Shown: positions 18,214-26,493, numbered from the stretch's first letter. The stretch: 45,715 nt of DNA from Ignavibacteria bacterium (GCA_014654705.1 JACVZY010000050.1:1-45715); one strand, 5' to 3'. Numbers and translations: made by a program. The notes: generated by a model from the sequence alone, not told the origin.

Positions 18214-19758
18214 TTACGCTACCTCGAAATTCAGCATCATGCCGTCGTCTTCGTGTTCAAGATTATGGCAATGCACCAAGTACAATCCGCGATATTTGTC
18301 GAAGCGCAAAATCACTCGCACCGTCTCGCCCGGATTCACCAGCACGGTATCCTTCCAGCCTTTATCAACGGCGGTGAGTGTGCCGATTGAGCGCGACAAG
18401 ACTTGAAACTGTGTGCCGTGAATGTGCATCGGATGTGGCTCATCGCCTTTATTTTGAAACTCCCAAATCTCGGTCGCGCCAAAAGCAATTTTTTCATCAA
18501 CGCGCTCCATAGCGAACAGTTTACCGTTGATGGTGTGACGCATCATTTCGCCACCGCTGGTGCTGCCGTGCGGGCTTGTGCCACCTTCAAACGACATCAT
18601 TTCCATATTCAATGAAAAGGTTCGTGTTTTTGTTGCTTGAGCAGTATTAAGGCGTTCAATGGGTGTGAGCGTAGTCGGGATCACCACTTGGCGCGAAGTT
18701 TGGCGTTTGACGTTGAAGCGCAGAATGGGCATTGCTACGCCTTGTTTGTAATTGCTCATTGTCATTCCGCTTGTGCCACCGTGCGGTGTTGAGGAGGCGA
18801 GCGCAGCAGGTAGCATAAAGTCCAACGTTTTGAACAGCACCGAACCATTCATAGCAACACTCGAAAAGTCTACCAGAATTTCAACGCGCTCGCCCGGAGA
18901 CAGCATCACACTTGTAACGCGCTCCGCCGCGTCAATCAAGCCGCCGTCTGTGCCGATAACGTGAAACGCCATGCCGTTTTCAAACCCCAGCTTCATCACT
19001 CGTGCCGTCGCGCCGTTCACAATGCGGAAGCGATACACGCCATTTTCGACATCGAGATAAGGAACAGGAACGCCGTTCACAAACATCGTATCGCCCAGAT
19101 AGCCTGTCATTACGTCCGCCATCGAAGGTGCATAGACAAAGCGTTTCACTTGTTGAAAGCGTTTGTCTTGCAGCACAAGCGGCACATCAAATTCGCCCGA
19201 AGGCAATCCTAAAGTGGCTTCTGCGGCGGGGTCTTCCACGATAAATAAGCCCGCCATGCCCATATAGGTTTGCCGTGCCGTGTTTTTGTGCGGGTGCGGG
19301 TGATACCAATACGTTCCGGCGCGGTCAAGCACGGGGAAGTTGTACGCAAATGAACCACCTCCGGCTTTAGCAATATCTTTCGGATGTCCGTCCATGTTGG
19401 AGGGAACGGTCAAACCGTGCCAATGGATATTGGTCTCGGTCGAAAGTTGATTTTGAAGCTGCGCTGAAAATGCCGCACCTTTGCGAAGGCGAATGGTTGG
19501 CGCAAGCACTGAACCGCCAAAGCCCCACGCTTGCACAGATGCACCTTGTACGTCAAGATTCACACTACCCGCACTGATAGTGCCGCCATTCCAGACAGGC
19601 GGCAAACGAAGCGGCAAGCCTGTTTCCATGCCGATACCAACATCGGACATATCGCCCATATTCATGGAATTCATGCAGCTTTGCAAAAAATTTCCACCCG
19701 CAAGAGCAAGGGCAGAGCCGCTTGCGAGGTGGAGGAATGTTCGACGATTGGTATTCAT
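18214..19758 (-). CDS. Multicopper oxidase (CueO/CopA-like), Tat-exported
   Basis: A 514-aa periplasmic multicopper oxidase, likely oxidising Cu(I) to the less toxic Cu(II). The N-terminus NRRTFLHLASGSALALAGG is a twin-arginine signal. It is followed by LQSC, a near-lipobox, so lipid anchoring is possible. All four copper motifs are present: HWHG (about 110), HPHPH (about 153), HPMHIHG (about 437-443) and HCHNLEHEDDGMM near the C-terminus. These provide the type 1 and trinuclear T2/T3 ligands. A modest Met content rather than a long Met-rich insert is seen. It lies between the membrane cupredoxin and the PepSY protein. Confidence 0.95.
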   Translation of the reverse strand: MNTNRRTFLHLASGSALALAGGNFLQSCMNSMNMGDMSDVGIGMETGLPLRLPPVWNGGTISAGSVNLDVQGASVQAWGFGGSVLAPTIRLRKGAAFSAQLQNQLSTETNIHWHGLTVPSNMDGHPKDIAKAGGGSFAYNFPVLDRAGTYWYHPHPHKNTARQTYMGMAGLFIVEDPAAEATLGLPSGEFDVPLVLQDKRFQQVKRFVYAPSMADVMTGYLGDTMFVNGVPVPYLDVENGVYRFRIVNGATARVMKLGFENGMAFHVIGTDGGLIDAAERVTSVMLSPGERVEILVDFSSVAMNGSVLFKTLDFMLPAALASSTPHGGTSGMTMSNYKQGVAMPILRFNVKRQTSRQVVIPTTLTPIERLNTAQATKTRTFSLNMEMMSFEGGTSPHGSTSGGEMMRHTINGKLFAMERVDEKIAFGATEIWEFQNKGDEPHPMHIHGTQFQVLSRSIGTLTAVDKGWKDTVLVNPGETVRVILRFDKYRGLYLVHCHNLEHEDDGMMLNFEVA

Positions 19759-19778
19759 AGTGTTTTTTGTAAAAAGAT

Positions 19779-19835
19779 GGAGTGCGGAATTTTAATTCCG
19801 CCCGTTTGAAAATTGCGGAATAAATTCCGCACTCC
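19779..19835. repeat. Island palindrome element, copy 4 (cupredoxin/multicopper oxidase gap)
   Basis: The arms are GGAGTGCGGAAT-TTTA-ATTCCGC and TGCGGAAT-AA-ATTCCGCACTCC. It starts 5 nt after the cupredoxin stop and ends 21 nt before the oxidase start. Confidence 0.9.
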
Positions 19836-19839
19836 GTAT

Positions 19840-20217
19840 TTACCGCACTACGATTTTACCCCGCAGCATATTCATTCCGCACGTAAACTCGAACGTGCCT
19901 GCTTTAGTGGGGGTTATGTCTATAACGGTTGTTTCAAACGCGGGCAAATCACGCCGCAACTTGAACTCGCTGAACACTAATTCTTCCGAGCAACTTGAAG
20001 TTTCATCCCGGTAGAATTTCAAGCGCACTGGTTTTCCTTGTGCTACTTCGATAATATCCGGCGAATAGCCACCTTTAACAGTGATAACGACTTCTTGAAC
20101 GCCAGAATTATTCACGGTTGCAGCTTTCGTTTCGCGTTTGCCTAAGAAAAAATACCAAAGGACAAATGCTGAGAGTCCAACACCGCCAAGCGTTACGAGA
20201 ATTTGAGATGTATCCAT
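19840..20217 (-). CDS. Membrane-anchored cupredoxin-like protein
   Basis: 125 aa: one N-terminal transmembrane helix (about 5-25), a short linker, then a single cupredoxin-type beta sandwich (about 40-125). Candidate copper ligands are Cys76 (SSCSEEL), Cys113, Met115 and Met117 (CGMNM). The His usually found before the loop is absent, so the site would be unusual for a blue copper protein. Similar anchored domains accompany CopA and CusA genes and are thought to hand copper to efflux or oxidase partners (inference). The YihY gene ends 70 nt upstream. Confidence 0.82.
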   Translation of the reverse strand: MDTSQILVTLGGVGLSAFVLWYFFLGKRETKAATVNNSGVQEVVITVKGGYSPDIIEVAQGKPVRLKFYRDETSSCSEELVFSEFKLRRDLPAFETTVIDITPTKAGTFEFTCGMNMLRGKIVVR

Positions 20218-20287
20218 AATGATATGTGTTTGTTCGTTAATAAAAATTTCCTGTACAAAAGCCTACGATAAGCATTGCAGGGGCGAC

Positions 20288-21220
20288 TTACTCTTTCTTC
20301 GGCATCTGTTCGCTTTCATTTTGCCACACAGCCGAACGAGAAGGCTGAAAATTATGTCCGTATCGCTCGGCATAGACCTTCGTAAACACTGCTCCAAAAA
20401 ACAGTATTAAGCACGAGTACCAAACCCAGAGCAGCATCAAAATCACCGAACCCGCCGCTCCGTATGGAGAACCCGGCTGCGAATTGCCGAAATAAAAACC
20501 CAATGCCGTTTTTCCGATAGTGAACAGAAACGCTGTGATAGTCGCTCCCACCCACACACTTCTCCATTCCATATCCACATCCGGCAGCACTTTGTACAAC
20601 AGCGCAAAGAGAAGCGTCGTGATGCCGAAGGAGACCACAAAATTGATTATCTGAAAAACATACAGCATAAAATCTGGAAGCGAGGCTTTAATCCAATCGC
20701 TTAAAATGCTCAACATGGAAGAAAGTAGGAGCGAGATGAGAAGCAGAAAACCAATAGCGATAATAACGCCAAAAGAGGTTACTCGCACCTCCAGAAGCCG
20801 CTTCCATCCTCCCTTGGCGGGGTCAGGCTTCACATTCCATATTGCGTTCAAGGATTCTTGAAGAGACAAAAAAACGGATGTGGAGCCGAACAGCAGCGTC
20901 GCTATGCCAATAATCGTAGCAATCACGGAACTGCCCGTTTTCTGCGCGTTGACAATCATACTCTGCACCTGCGAGGCTGATTCCGTCCCAATAAGCGAGC
21001 CTATTTGGTGGACGATTTCTCCTTCGACCGCTTCCTTTCCCAAAAAAGTACCGGCAATGGTCGTGATGATAATGAGCAACGCCGGAAGGGAAAAAATAGA
21101 ATAATATGCCACAATTGCGCTAAGGTCGAAAGGATTCTCATCCATCCATTTTTTGGAGGTTTGTACGATAAGGGAAGGGACATCCTTAATAAAACCGAAT
21201 CGTTCGGAAGATGTAGGCAT
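20288..21220 (-). CDS. YihY/BrkB-family inner-membrane protein
   Basis: A 310-aa polytopic protein with about six hydrophobic segments and the family pattern: IVAYYSIFSLPALLIIITTIAGTFLG near residues 35-60, LFGSTSVFLSLQESLNAIWNV in the middle, and GSPYGAAGSVILMLLWVWYSCLILFFGAVFTKVYA near the C-terminus with the conserved PYGAAGS. The family was once misnamed ribonuclease BN; its molecular function is unresolved. It is translationally close to copA (14-nt gap), which makes it an odd guest in a copper operon. Confidence 0.9.
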   Translation of the reverse strand: MPTSSERFGFIKDVPSLIVQTSKKWMDENPFDLSAIVAYYSIFSLPALLIIITTIAGTFLGKEAVEGEIVHQIGSLIGTESASQVQSMIVNAQKTGSSVIATIIGIATLLFGSTSVFLSLQESLNAIWNVKPDPAKGGWKRLLEVRVTSFGVIIAIGFLLLISLLLSSMLSILSDWIKASLPDFMLYVFQIINFVVSFGITTLLFALLYKVLPDVDMEWRSVWVGATITAFLFTIGKTALGFYFGNSQPGSPYGAAGSVILMLLWVWYSCLILFFGAVFTKVYAERYGHNFQPSRSAVWQNESEQMPKKE

Positions 21221-21233
21221 AATGTTCTCACTC

Positions 21234-23528
21234 CTATATTTTTATCGTTTTCAGGCGCAGTGCGTTTGTCAGCACCGACACGGAACTCATTGCCATTGCC
21301 GCAGCTGCTATCATGGGACTGAGTAGCCAGCCGGTGAAGGGAAAGAGCAAGCCCGCCGCAAGCGGAATACCAAGCACATTATAGACAAACGCAAAAAAGA
21401 GATTCTGTTTAATATTTGCCATCGTGCGCCGCGAAAGGTCTATGGCACGAACAACATCTCGAAGGTCGCTTCGCATAAGTGTTACACTTGCCGCTTCCAT
21501 TGCAATATCTGTTCCCGCACCAATGGCTATGCCCACATCTGCCTGAGCAAGCGCGGGTGCGTCGTTGATGCCGTCGCCAACCATTGCCACGATGTTGCCT
21601 TCACTTTGCAGTTGCTTCACTGCATTAGCTTTGTCGTGCGGTAGCACTTCAGCAAATACGCGCGTGATACCGACCTCAGCCGCAATCGCCTCTGCCGTTT
21701 GGCGGTTGTCGCCAGTGAGCATCGCCACCTCGATGCCTCGCGCTTGTAGTGCTTGTATTGCCTCGCGTGAGCTTGCACGCACAACGTCTGCCACCGCGAT
21801 AACAGCAACAAGCTCTCCGTCAATCGCTACAAACATTGCCGTTCGTGCTTTTGCAACAAGACGTTCTAAAGTTTGTGCAGCCGCTTCGGTCAGGGAAATC
21901 TGCTCCGCTTCCAATAGTTTGGCATTGCCGATAACGACTGTTTTGCCATCGACTATTCCTTTCGCGCCTTTGCCTTGTACCGCCGTAAAATGGTGAACAG
22001 GCAAAAGAGAGATTTTTTCTCCGGACAAGTTCTGCAATAAAGGCGTTGCATAACGCACAATAGCAGCAGCCAGTGGATGTTCGGAGTTTGTTTCCAGCGA
22101 AGCCGCAAGCCGAAGGACAGTGACCATGCGCGTCGCTTCGACAAGTGGCACTACGTCTGTCACCGACGGCTCACCTTTGGTAATCGTTCCGGTTTTGTCC
22201 AGCACAACTGACGAGATTTGATGGGCTTTTTCCAAACTTTCGGCATTGCGAATGAGAATGCCGTGTTCTGCGCCTTTGCCCGTACCAACCATTATCGCCG
22301 TGGGCGTGGCAAGTCCCAGAGCACATGGACAAGCAATGATGAGCACCGCAACAAAGTTTACGAGTGCAAAGGGAAGTCGTGTATCAGCGGGCATAGCATT
22401 GAACCAGACGACAAACGTAAGAATCGAAATTGCCACCACCGTCGGCACGAACACACCGCTAATGGTATCGGCAAGGCGCTGAATCGGTGCTTTTGAGCCT
22501 TGCGCTTCTTCCACAAGGCGCACAATTTGCGCCAATGCGGTTTCGCTGCCAACCTTTGTGGCACGAAAAACGAAGCGTCCTGTTTTGTTCACCGTGCCGC
22601 CGAAGACGGTTGCGCCTTGTGCTTTTTCCACAGGCAAACTTTCGCCCGTGAGCATGGATTCATCCACCGATGACGCGCCTTCCATGACTTCGCCGTCGGT
22701 TGCGATTTTTTCACCCGGGCGCACCACCACCATATCGCCCGTGTGGACGTGTTCAATCGGCACGTCGGTTTCTTGACCGCCCACCAACACTCGTGCTGTT
22801 TTTGCTTGCAAACCGATGAGTTTTTTTATTGCTGCCGAAGTTTGCCCTTTTGCCCGCGCTTCCAAAACTTTGCCGAGCAGAATAAGTGCGATAATCGTCG
22901 CCGTTGTATCGTAATAGACCTCTGCTCTCATGCCGTGTTCTTCAAAAATAGAAGGGGCAATCGTTGCAACGAGGCTGTATGCAAACGCAGCACCCGTGCC
23001 GACGGCGATAAGCGTGTCCATGTTGGCAGCGCGGTGCAAAAACGTGTTGTATGCAGAAACGTAGTATTCACGACCGCTATACAGCAACACGGGCAGTGTG
23101 AGTGCAAGCAGAATGTAGTTCAGTGCTTGCATTCCGATTGTTTCATGGAAAAAATGCTCTACGCTTGGGAAAAGCATGGTCATCGAAAGCGGCATAATCA
23201 CTGCTACCAGAAGAGTGGCAACAATGAAGCGACGTTGAAGAGCAGCGTATTCGGCAGTTTTGCGGGCTTCGGCAGCTTCGGCTTGAGAAGTGCGGTTTTG
23301 GTCGTGTTTGATTTCGTGTGCGCCATAGCCCGCATCTTCCACAGCCTTTTTGAGAATGTCCAGATTCACGTGATCAGTCGCAAAGGTAACGGTTGCTTTT
23401 TCGGAGGCAAGATTAACGGCGGCTCGCTGCACTCCAGGTGTTGTCGAGAGTGCATCTTCGACCATTGCCGCGCACGATGCACAACTCATGCCGGTAATCT
23501 CCAGTGTTGCTGTTTGCTCGGTCTTCAT
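21234..23528 (-). CDS. copA: Copper-exporting P1B-type ATPase CopA
   Basis: A 764-aa Cu(I) export ATPase of the inner membrane. One N-terminal HMA domain carries GMSCASC (residues 13-19). Eight membrane segments follow, with the ion-path motif CPC near 400 ([13 protein letters not shown]). The phosphorylation site DKTGTIT is near 443, the nucleotide-domain SEHPLAAAI carries the HP motif, and the hinge is [10 protein letters not shown]. These identify a P1B-1 monovalent copper pump. Its start codon overlaps the stop of the upstream chaperone gene by 4 nt (ATGA), indicating translational coupling of the copper donor and the pump. Confidence 0.97.
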   Translation of the reverse strand: MKTEQTATLEITGMSCASCAAMVEDALSTTPGVQRAAVNLASEKATVTFATDHVNLDILKKAVEDAGYGAHEIKHDQNRTSQAEAAEARKTAEYAALQRRFIVATLLVAVIMPLSMTMLFPSVEHFFHETIGMQALNYILLALTLPVLLYSGREYYVSAYNTFLHRAANMDTLIAVGTGAAFAYSLVATIAPSIFEEHGMRAEVYYDTTATIIALILLGKVLEARAKGQTSAAIKKLIGLQAKTARVLVGGQETDVPIEHVHTGDMVVVRPGEKIATDGEVMEGASSVDESMLTGESLPVEKAQGATVFGGTVNKTGRFVFRATKVGSETALAQIVRLVEEAQGSKAPIQRLADTISGVFVPTVVAISILTFVVWFNAMPADTRLPFALVNFVAVLIIACPCALGLATPTAIMVGTGKGAEHGILIRNAESLEKAHQISSVVLDKTGTITKGEPSVTDVVPLVEATRMVTVLRLAASLETNSEHPLAAAIVRYATPLLQNLSGEKISLLPVHHFTAVQGKGAKGIVDGKTVVIGNAKLLEAEQISLTEAAAQTLERLVAKARTAMFVAIDGELVAVIAVADVVRASSREAIQALQARGIEVAMLTGDNRQTAEAIAAEVGITRVFAEVLPHDKANAVKQLQSEGNIVAMVGDGINDAPALAQADVGIAIGAGTDIAMEAASVTLMRSDLRDVVRAIDLSRRTMANIKQNLFFAFVYNVLGIPLAAGLLFPFTGWLLSPMIAAAAMAMSSVSVLTNALRLKTIKI

Positions 23529-23764
23529 GACAGTTCCTCATTGTGGTGGTCGGGCAAAAGAACATATTTTCCTTTAGCAACCTTTCCAAGTTCGGCATTA
23601 AGCGCTTCAGTTTCGATGTGCCGAGTCATTCTGATTTCTACGCGGGAGTATGGTTGCAGTGCGGTTTTCACCTCGGTCACGCCGTCAATGCTGCTCAAAA
23701 TGCGCGAAACAGTGCGCTCGCAGCCCGAGCACGTCATACCGGGGATTGCAAATGTGTGTGTCAT
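23525..23764 (-). CDS. CopZ-like copper chaperone (HMA domain)
   Basis: A 79-aa single HMA domain, [19 protein letters not shown], with Cys12 and Cys15 as the Cu(I) pair. It is predicted to deliver cytosolic Cu(I) to the HMA domain of the coupled CopA. The C-terminus [11 protein letters not shown] adds two His residues that could influence metal transfer. It overlaps copA by 4 nt and lies 120 nt downstream of the regulator gene. Confidence 0.93.
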   Translation of the reverse strand: MTHTFAIPGMTCSGCERTVSRILSSIDGVTEVKTALQPYSRVEIRMTRHIETEALNAELGKVAKGKYVLLPDHHNEELS

Positions 23765-23883
23765 GGTTGTTTCTCCAAAAATGGTTGTCGTTGAGAAAAA
23801 GTAAATCTACACTACAAAAATACCGCTTGCTCACTGTCAGAATCTTACACAATTCCAGAAAAGGCTTGCACAATTTCAAAAGC

Positions 23884-23955
23884 GGAGTGTGGAATTTATT
23901 CCGCCTGTGTTTCCGTCGCTTGTTTTGAGATATTGCCGAATGAATTCCGCACTCC
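23884..23955. repeat. Island palindrome element, copy 5 (3' end of the HMA-AraC gene)
   Basis: The left arm GGAGTGTGGAAT-TT-ATTCCGCC and the right arm GCCGAAT-GA-ATTCCGCACTCC are separated by a longer centre than in other copies. The element overlaps the coding sequence: it encodes the last 20 residues of the regulator and its stop codon at 23896. Confidence 0.85.
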
Positions 23956-24531
23956 AATCTCTTCAAGCGGGATGCGGTGCTGGTACGCACGCGAACGCTT
24001 AAATTCGCTTGGTGTGAAGCCAGTTTCTTGTTTGAACTGCCGCGAAAGATGCGCCGGACTACTGTATCCAAGGCTGTATGAGATTTCGCTTGCCGTGCGT
24101 TCGCCGTAGGTGAGTAATTCCTTTGCACGCTCAATTTTTTGTAAAATGAAATACCGTTCTATCGTGACGGCTTCCACCGATGAGAATAAATGGCTCAGAG
24201 TTGCGTAATCTCTACCAACATCTCTACCGACGCGCTTAGCAATAATGTCGGAAAGATTCTCGTGCATTTCGCTGAGGTCTTCGGACTGCACAAGGTCAAT
24301 AATGAGTGTCTTGATGATTTCGACAAGTTTGGCAGCATCTGTTTCCAAAAGCTCAAAGCCGTTTGCGTGGAGGCGTTCTTTGAGTATCGTTCTGTCGAGA
24401 TGATCACCATCCACAACCACTTCGCCAAGTGTTACGTTTTGTACGTTAAGCCCAAGCGATGTCAATTCTTCGCGCACAACGCGAATGCAGCGCGAACAAA
24501 CCATGTTTTTGATGTGGAGTGTTGTTGTCAT
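23896..24531 (-). CDS. AraC-family regulator with N-terminal HMA-like metal domain
   Basis: 211 aa. The N-terminus is HMA-like (MTTTLHIKNMVCSRCIRVV; Cys12 and Cys15) and spans about 70 residues. A short helical linker joins it to a C-terminal AraC-type double helix-turn-helix (about 115-190; ASEISYSLGYSSPAHLSRQFKQETGFTPSEFK). The layout suggests direct sensing of Cu(I)/Ag(I) by the CxxC head and control of the island genes (inference). I chose ATG 24531 because upstream frame extension would run into a palindrome element. The tail after IPLEEI is encoded by another copy of the element. The paralogue at 42 kb stops at the corresponding residue. Confidence 0.85.
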   Translation of the reverse strand: MTTTLHIKNMVCSRCIRVVREELTSLGLNVQNVTLGEVVVDGDHLDRTILKERLHANGFELLETDAAKLVEIIKTLIIDLVQSEDLSEMHENLSDIIAKRVGRDVGRDYATLSHLFSSVEAVTIERYFILQKIERAKELLTYGERTASEISYSLGYSSPAHLSRQFKQETGFTPSEFKRSRAYQHRIPLEEIGVRNSFGNISKQATETQAE

Positions 24532-24554
24532 AAGATTTTGGATGTAAAAAAAGC

Positions 24555-24610
24555 GGAGTGCGAAAATGTATTTCGCAATGTTGAAGAAGGCGGAATACAT
24601 TCCGCACCCC
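24555..24610. repeat. Island palindrome element, copy 6 (DUF2911/regulator gap)
   Basis: The left arm GGAGTGCGAAA-ATGT-ATTTCGC differs from other copies at both sides of the stem in a paired way (GCGAAA with TTTCGC instead of GCGGAA with TTCCGC). The right arm is GCGGAAT-AC-ATTCCGCACCCC. It begins 6 nt after the DUF2911 stop and ends 24 nt before the regulator start. Confidence 0.88.
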
Positions 24611-24615
24611 GGTTG

Positions 24616-25182
24616 TTACAGCACCTTAACGGGCAAGGAAAGAGCGAGTTTTTCCCAGCAAACCGAAATTGTACCTTCGTTGTTGCTCGTTGCTTGTATG
24701 TCATATCGCAGCGCTTCTTGGAACGTGTCAAGCGACTTCGGTGTTACCTTTACTCGCACCACGTCTAACTTTTCATCATAATCATCGGCAAGATGCTGGT
24801 CGTGGTTTGTGTTCAGGATAACAGTCCACGTGTCTTTTGCGGGAATGGTGAAGAGCGCATATACGCCAGCTTTCACGGTCTTATCGCCAATCTTTACGTC
24901 TTTGCTGAACTCCACCGTTGTTGCATTATGTCCGCCCGTCACCCAGACGGTACCGTAGCCGACCAAGCCACCCCATATCGTGCGCCCACGCACGCTGGGC
25001 GAGGAATAATCAATCGAAATTTTTGCGTTGCCGATTGTACCGTCTGCTGTCAAGCGTGGGCTTTTCACAACTTTTGGTACAGGGCTGACGGTATCGGCTT
25101 TTGTGGCGGGTGTGGTTTGTGCGTGTGCGACTGCAGACATTCCAAGGAGCGCGAGCGTTACGATTGCTGTATAGTGTTTCAT
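24616..25182 (-). CDS. DUF2911-family secreted protein
   Basis: 188 aa with a Sec signal peptide (MKHYTAIVTLALLGMSAVAHAQ). A DUF2911 domain follows: ISIDYSSPSVRGRTIWGGLV near residue 60, GGHNATTVEFSKDVKIG, VKAGVYALFTIPAKDTWTVI and LNTNHDQHLADDYD. The domain is common in Bacteroidota and its function is unknown; export to the periplasm is supported by the signal. ATG 25182 is chosen because longer versions would be encoded by the palindrome element. Location inside the copper island may be functional or incidental. Confidence 0.88.
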   Translation of the reverse strand: MKHYTAIVTLALLGMSAVAHAQTTPATKADTVSPVPKVVKSPRLTADGTIGNAKISIDYSSPSVRGRTIWGGLVGYGTVWVTGGHNATTVEFSKDVKIGDKTVKAGVYALFTIPAKDTWTVILNTNHDQHLADDYDEKLDVVRVKVTPKSLDTFQEALRYDIQATSNNEGTISVCWEKLALSLPVKVL

Positions 25183-25198
25183 AGATTTCGTAAAGAGT

Positions 25199-25255
25199 GG
25201 AGTGCGAATTTTAATTCGCTTTTTGATGTCGCTGGCGGAATAAATTCCGCACTCC
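25199..25255. repeat. Island palindrome element, copy 7 (small HMA/DUF2911 gap)
   Basis: The left arm GGAGTGCGAATT-TT-AATTCGC has lost one G of the stem and the matching C, keeping it palindromic. The right arm GCGGAAT-AA-ATTCCGCACTCC is consensus. It ends 17 nt before the DUF2911 start. Confidence 0.88.
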
Positions 25256-25264
25256 AAGTGAACA

Positions 25265-25322
25265 ATTATTTCTTACGGTCATACTGGTAGCATATTATTT
25301 CTTACGGTCGTACTGGCAGCAC
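25265..25322. repeat. 29-bp imperfect tandem duplication at a gene 3' end
   Basis: Bases 25265-25293 and 25294-25322 are near-identical (ATTATTTCTTACGGTC followed by ATACTGGTAGC or GTACTGGCAGC). The second unit encodes the end of the small HMA protein and its stop; the first is a duplicated copy just past the stop. Confidence 0.85.
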
Positions 25323-25684
25323 TCGGCAAGGTTGTTGTATGCGCCGTCGTTTGCTTTCACATTTTGTGTATCATAACCAGCAGCAGCAACCTTTTCTTCA
25401 ATTTTTTTCATGGTGATTTTGCTGTCATCATAGCTGACGGAAAGAGTCTTGGTGGTTTTATTCCACGTTGCCGACTCAATACCTTCAACGCCTTTGAGCG
25501 ATTTTTCAATCGTTTTCTTGCACATACCGCAGTTGCCCCAGATCTTTACGGTCTCTTTTTTTTGTGCGCCAAAGGCATTTGCGCTGACAAATGCTATACT
25601 TACAAGAACAAGTGCAAGAAGCCCAAGAATGGTGTTTGCACTGAATGTGCGCTTTGATGCGCTTGTTTCACAGCAGGGTTTCAT
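25295..25684 (-). CDS. Small exported/anchored HMA-domain protein
   Basis: 129 aa. A Cys-containing N-terminus (MKPCCETS) precedes one hydrophobic segment at about 19-36 (ILGLLALVLVSIAFVSANAF), acting as signal or anchor. An HMA-like domain follows with GNCGMC (Cys52, Cys55) and GVEGIESATWNKTTKTLSVSYDD. The C-terminus ends with LAECCQYDRKK, a second Cys pair. It likely binds Cu(I) or a similar soft metal in the periplasm (inference). ATG 25684 is chosen: the frame is open to 25735, but that part is palindrome sequence. The 3' end has been tandemly duplicated (25265-25322). Confidence 0.85.
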   Translation of the reverse strand: MKPCCETSASKRTFSANTILGLLALVLVSIAFVSANAFGAQKKETVKIWGNCGMCKKTIEKSLKGVEGIESATWNKTTKTLSVSYDDSKITMKKIEEKVAAAGYDTQNVKANDGAYNNLAECCQYDRKK

Positions 25685-25712
25685 AGTGTGTTTATTAAAA
25701 AGTGAAAAAATT

Positions 25713-25738
25713 GGAGTGCGGAATTCATTCCGCACTTC
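25713..25738. repeat. Island palindrome element, copy 8 (single-arm form)
   Basis: GGAGTGCGGAAT-TC-ATTCCGCACTTC is a 26-bp palindrome that fuses the outer ends of the element without the two-arm centre. It lies 29 nt upstream of the small HMA gene. Confidence 0.85.
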
Positions 25739-25748
25739 GATTAGTGTT

Positions 25749-25982
25749 TTAATGCGTTTCTAAAAAATTGCCTTGCGGACCAACGCCGTAAATATGCGTT
25801 AGTTTTGCGCCGTGATGTCCGGTAACAGCGACCGCGACAGCCGTTGCGACTGCAGTGAGCAGTACGAATGTTTCGACCAGAAATCGGAGAAAGGGGAGAA
25901 GAAAATTTAGAAACAAAGCACGACAAGCCGCACGGAAGGTATCAAGAGTGATACTCCGGCGGTTAGGCTTGGAGAAAGAGGT
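25749..25982 (-). pseudogene. Remnant of a membrane protein, DUF2231-like C-terminus
   Basis: Directly after the TAA of the upstream Cys-rich gene, the same frame stays open to a TAA at 25749. Its end reads LLPFLRFLVETFVLL, a hydrophobic helix, and then VTGHHGAKLTHIYGVG and PQGNFLETH. The TGHHGA...GVG end resembles DUF2231-type membrane proteins. There is no ATG; a TTG at 25916 could start a 55-aa one-helix peptide. I read it as the truncated 3' end of a lost gene, with a functional mini-protein as the alternative. Confidence 0.45.
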
Positions 25983-26390
25983 TTAAATCAGAAGGGAACG
26001 GAACAGGACAGGGATGTCCGAACTTCGGGAAGGAGGATGAGTATCGAAGGCAACGGTGCAAATAGCGTGTTTCTCACTCACTGCCAAAGCGGATGCAGAG
26101 GGAAGAACCGCATATAGAATTGAAACAGAAGCCGTAGGTGCGGCAGTTGAAGCAGTAAGCACACCGTCAGGATTAAATTCGCTCACATGAAGCTCATTAT
26201 GACAACAATCTTTCTCGCAACAATCGGCAGAATCACTTTCCTCGTGATTACAGTCACATTTTTTCGCGCTTCCAATAGAAATACTATCCATTTTCTCACC
26301 GCAAAAATGGTACACGAGCGGTGGTCCGCTTATCGCAACAAGCAGATGTGCTGTGAGCACAAAGGATAGTATTTTAGAAAAGAGTCTCAT
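25983..26390 (-). CDS. Cys-rich secreted protein (HYC_CC_PP-like)
   Basis: 135 aa with a hydrophobic signal segment (about 7-24) and the HYC-type motif VYHFCGEKMDSISIG. A dense Cys/His cluster follows: CDCNHEESDSADCC and EKDCCHNELH (residues about 45-68). It ends in the family-like THPPSRSSDIPVLFRSLLI. Such proteins in Bacteroidota often precede metal-related TonB receptors. Here the island follows instead, and it could scavenge copper in the periplasm (inference). ATG 26390 gives the proper signal peptide and lies just below a good promoter. Much of its C-terminal half is low-complexity (TASTAAPTASVS). Confidence 0.75.
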   Translation of the reverse strand: MRLFSKILSFVLTAHLLVAISGPPLVYHFCGEKMDSISIGSAKKCDCNHEESDSADCCEKDCCHNELHVSEFNPDGVLTASTAAPTASVSILYAVLPSASALAVSEKHAICTVAFDTHPPSRSSDIPVLFRSLLI

Positions 26391-26402
26391 AATCAATACA
26401 AC

Positions 26403-26433
26403 GTAACTTACAAAAAAATGTTGCGTTGGCAAA
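26403..26433 (-). promoter_or_regulatory. Candidate promoter heading the metal island
   Basis: On the minus strand TTTG (26430-26433), 19 nt, then TAAGTTAC (26403-26410). The -33 element and spacing fit the Bacteroidota consensus; the -7 element matches TAnnTT. It ends about 13 nt before the ATG at 26390 and is the most upstream promoter of the island. Confidence 0.45.
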
Positions 26434-26493
26434 TGATTTCTTCCCATGTTGAGGATTTGCTCTATCACACGGTAGCTCAAACGCTCATTATTC

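Noticed and set aside
12381-25738. CRISPR array
   Set aside because: The repeats are palindromic, separated by whole genes, and have no unique spacers of constant length; no cas gene is present.
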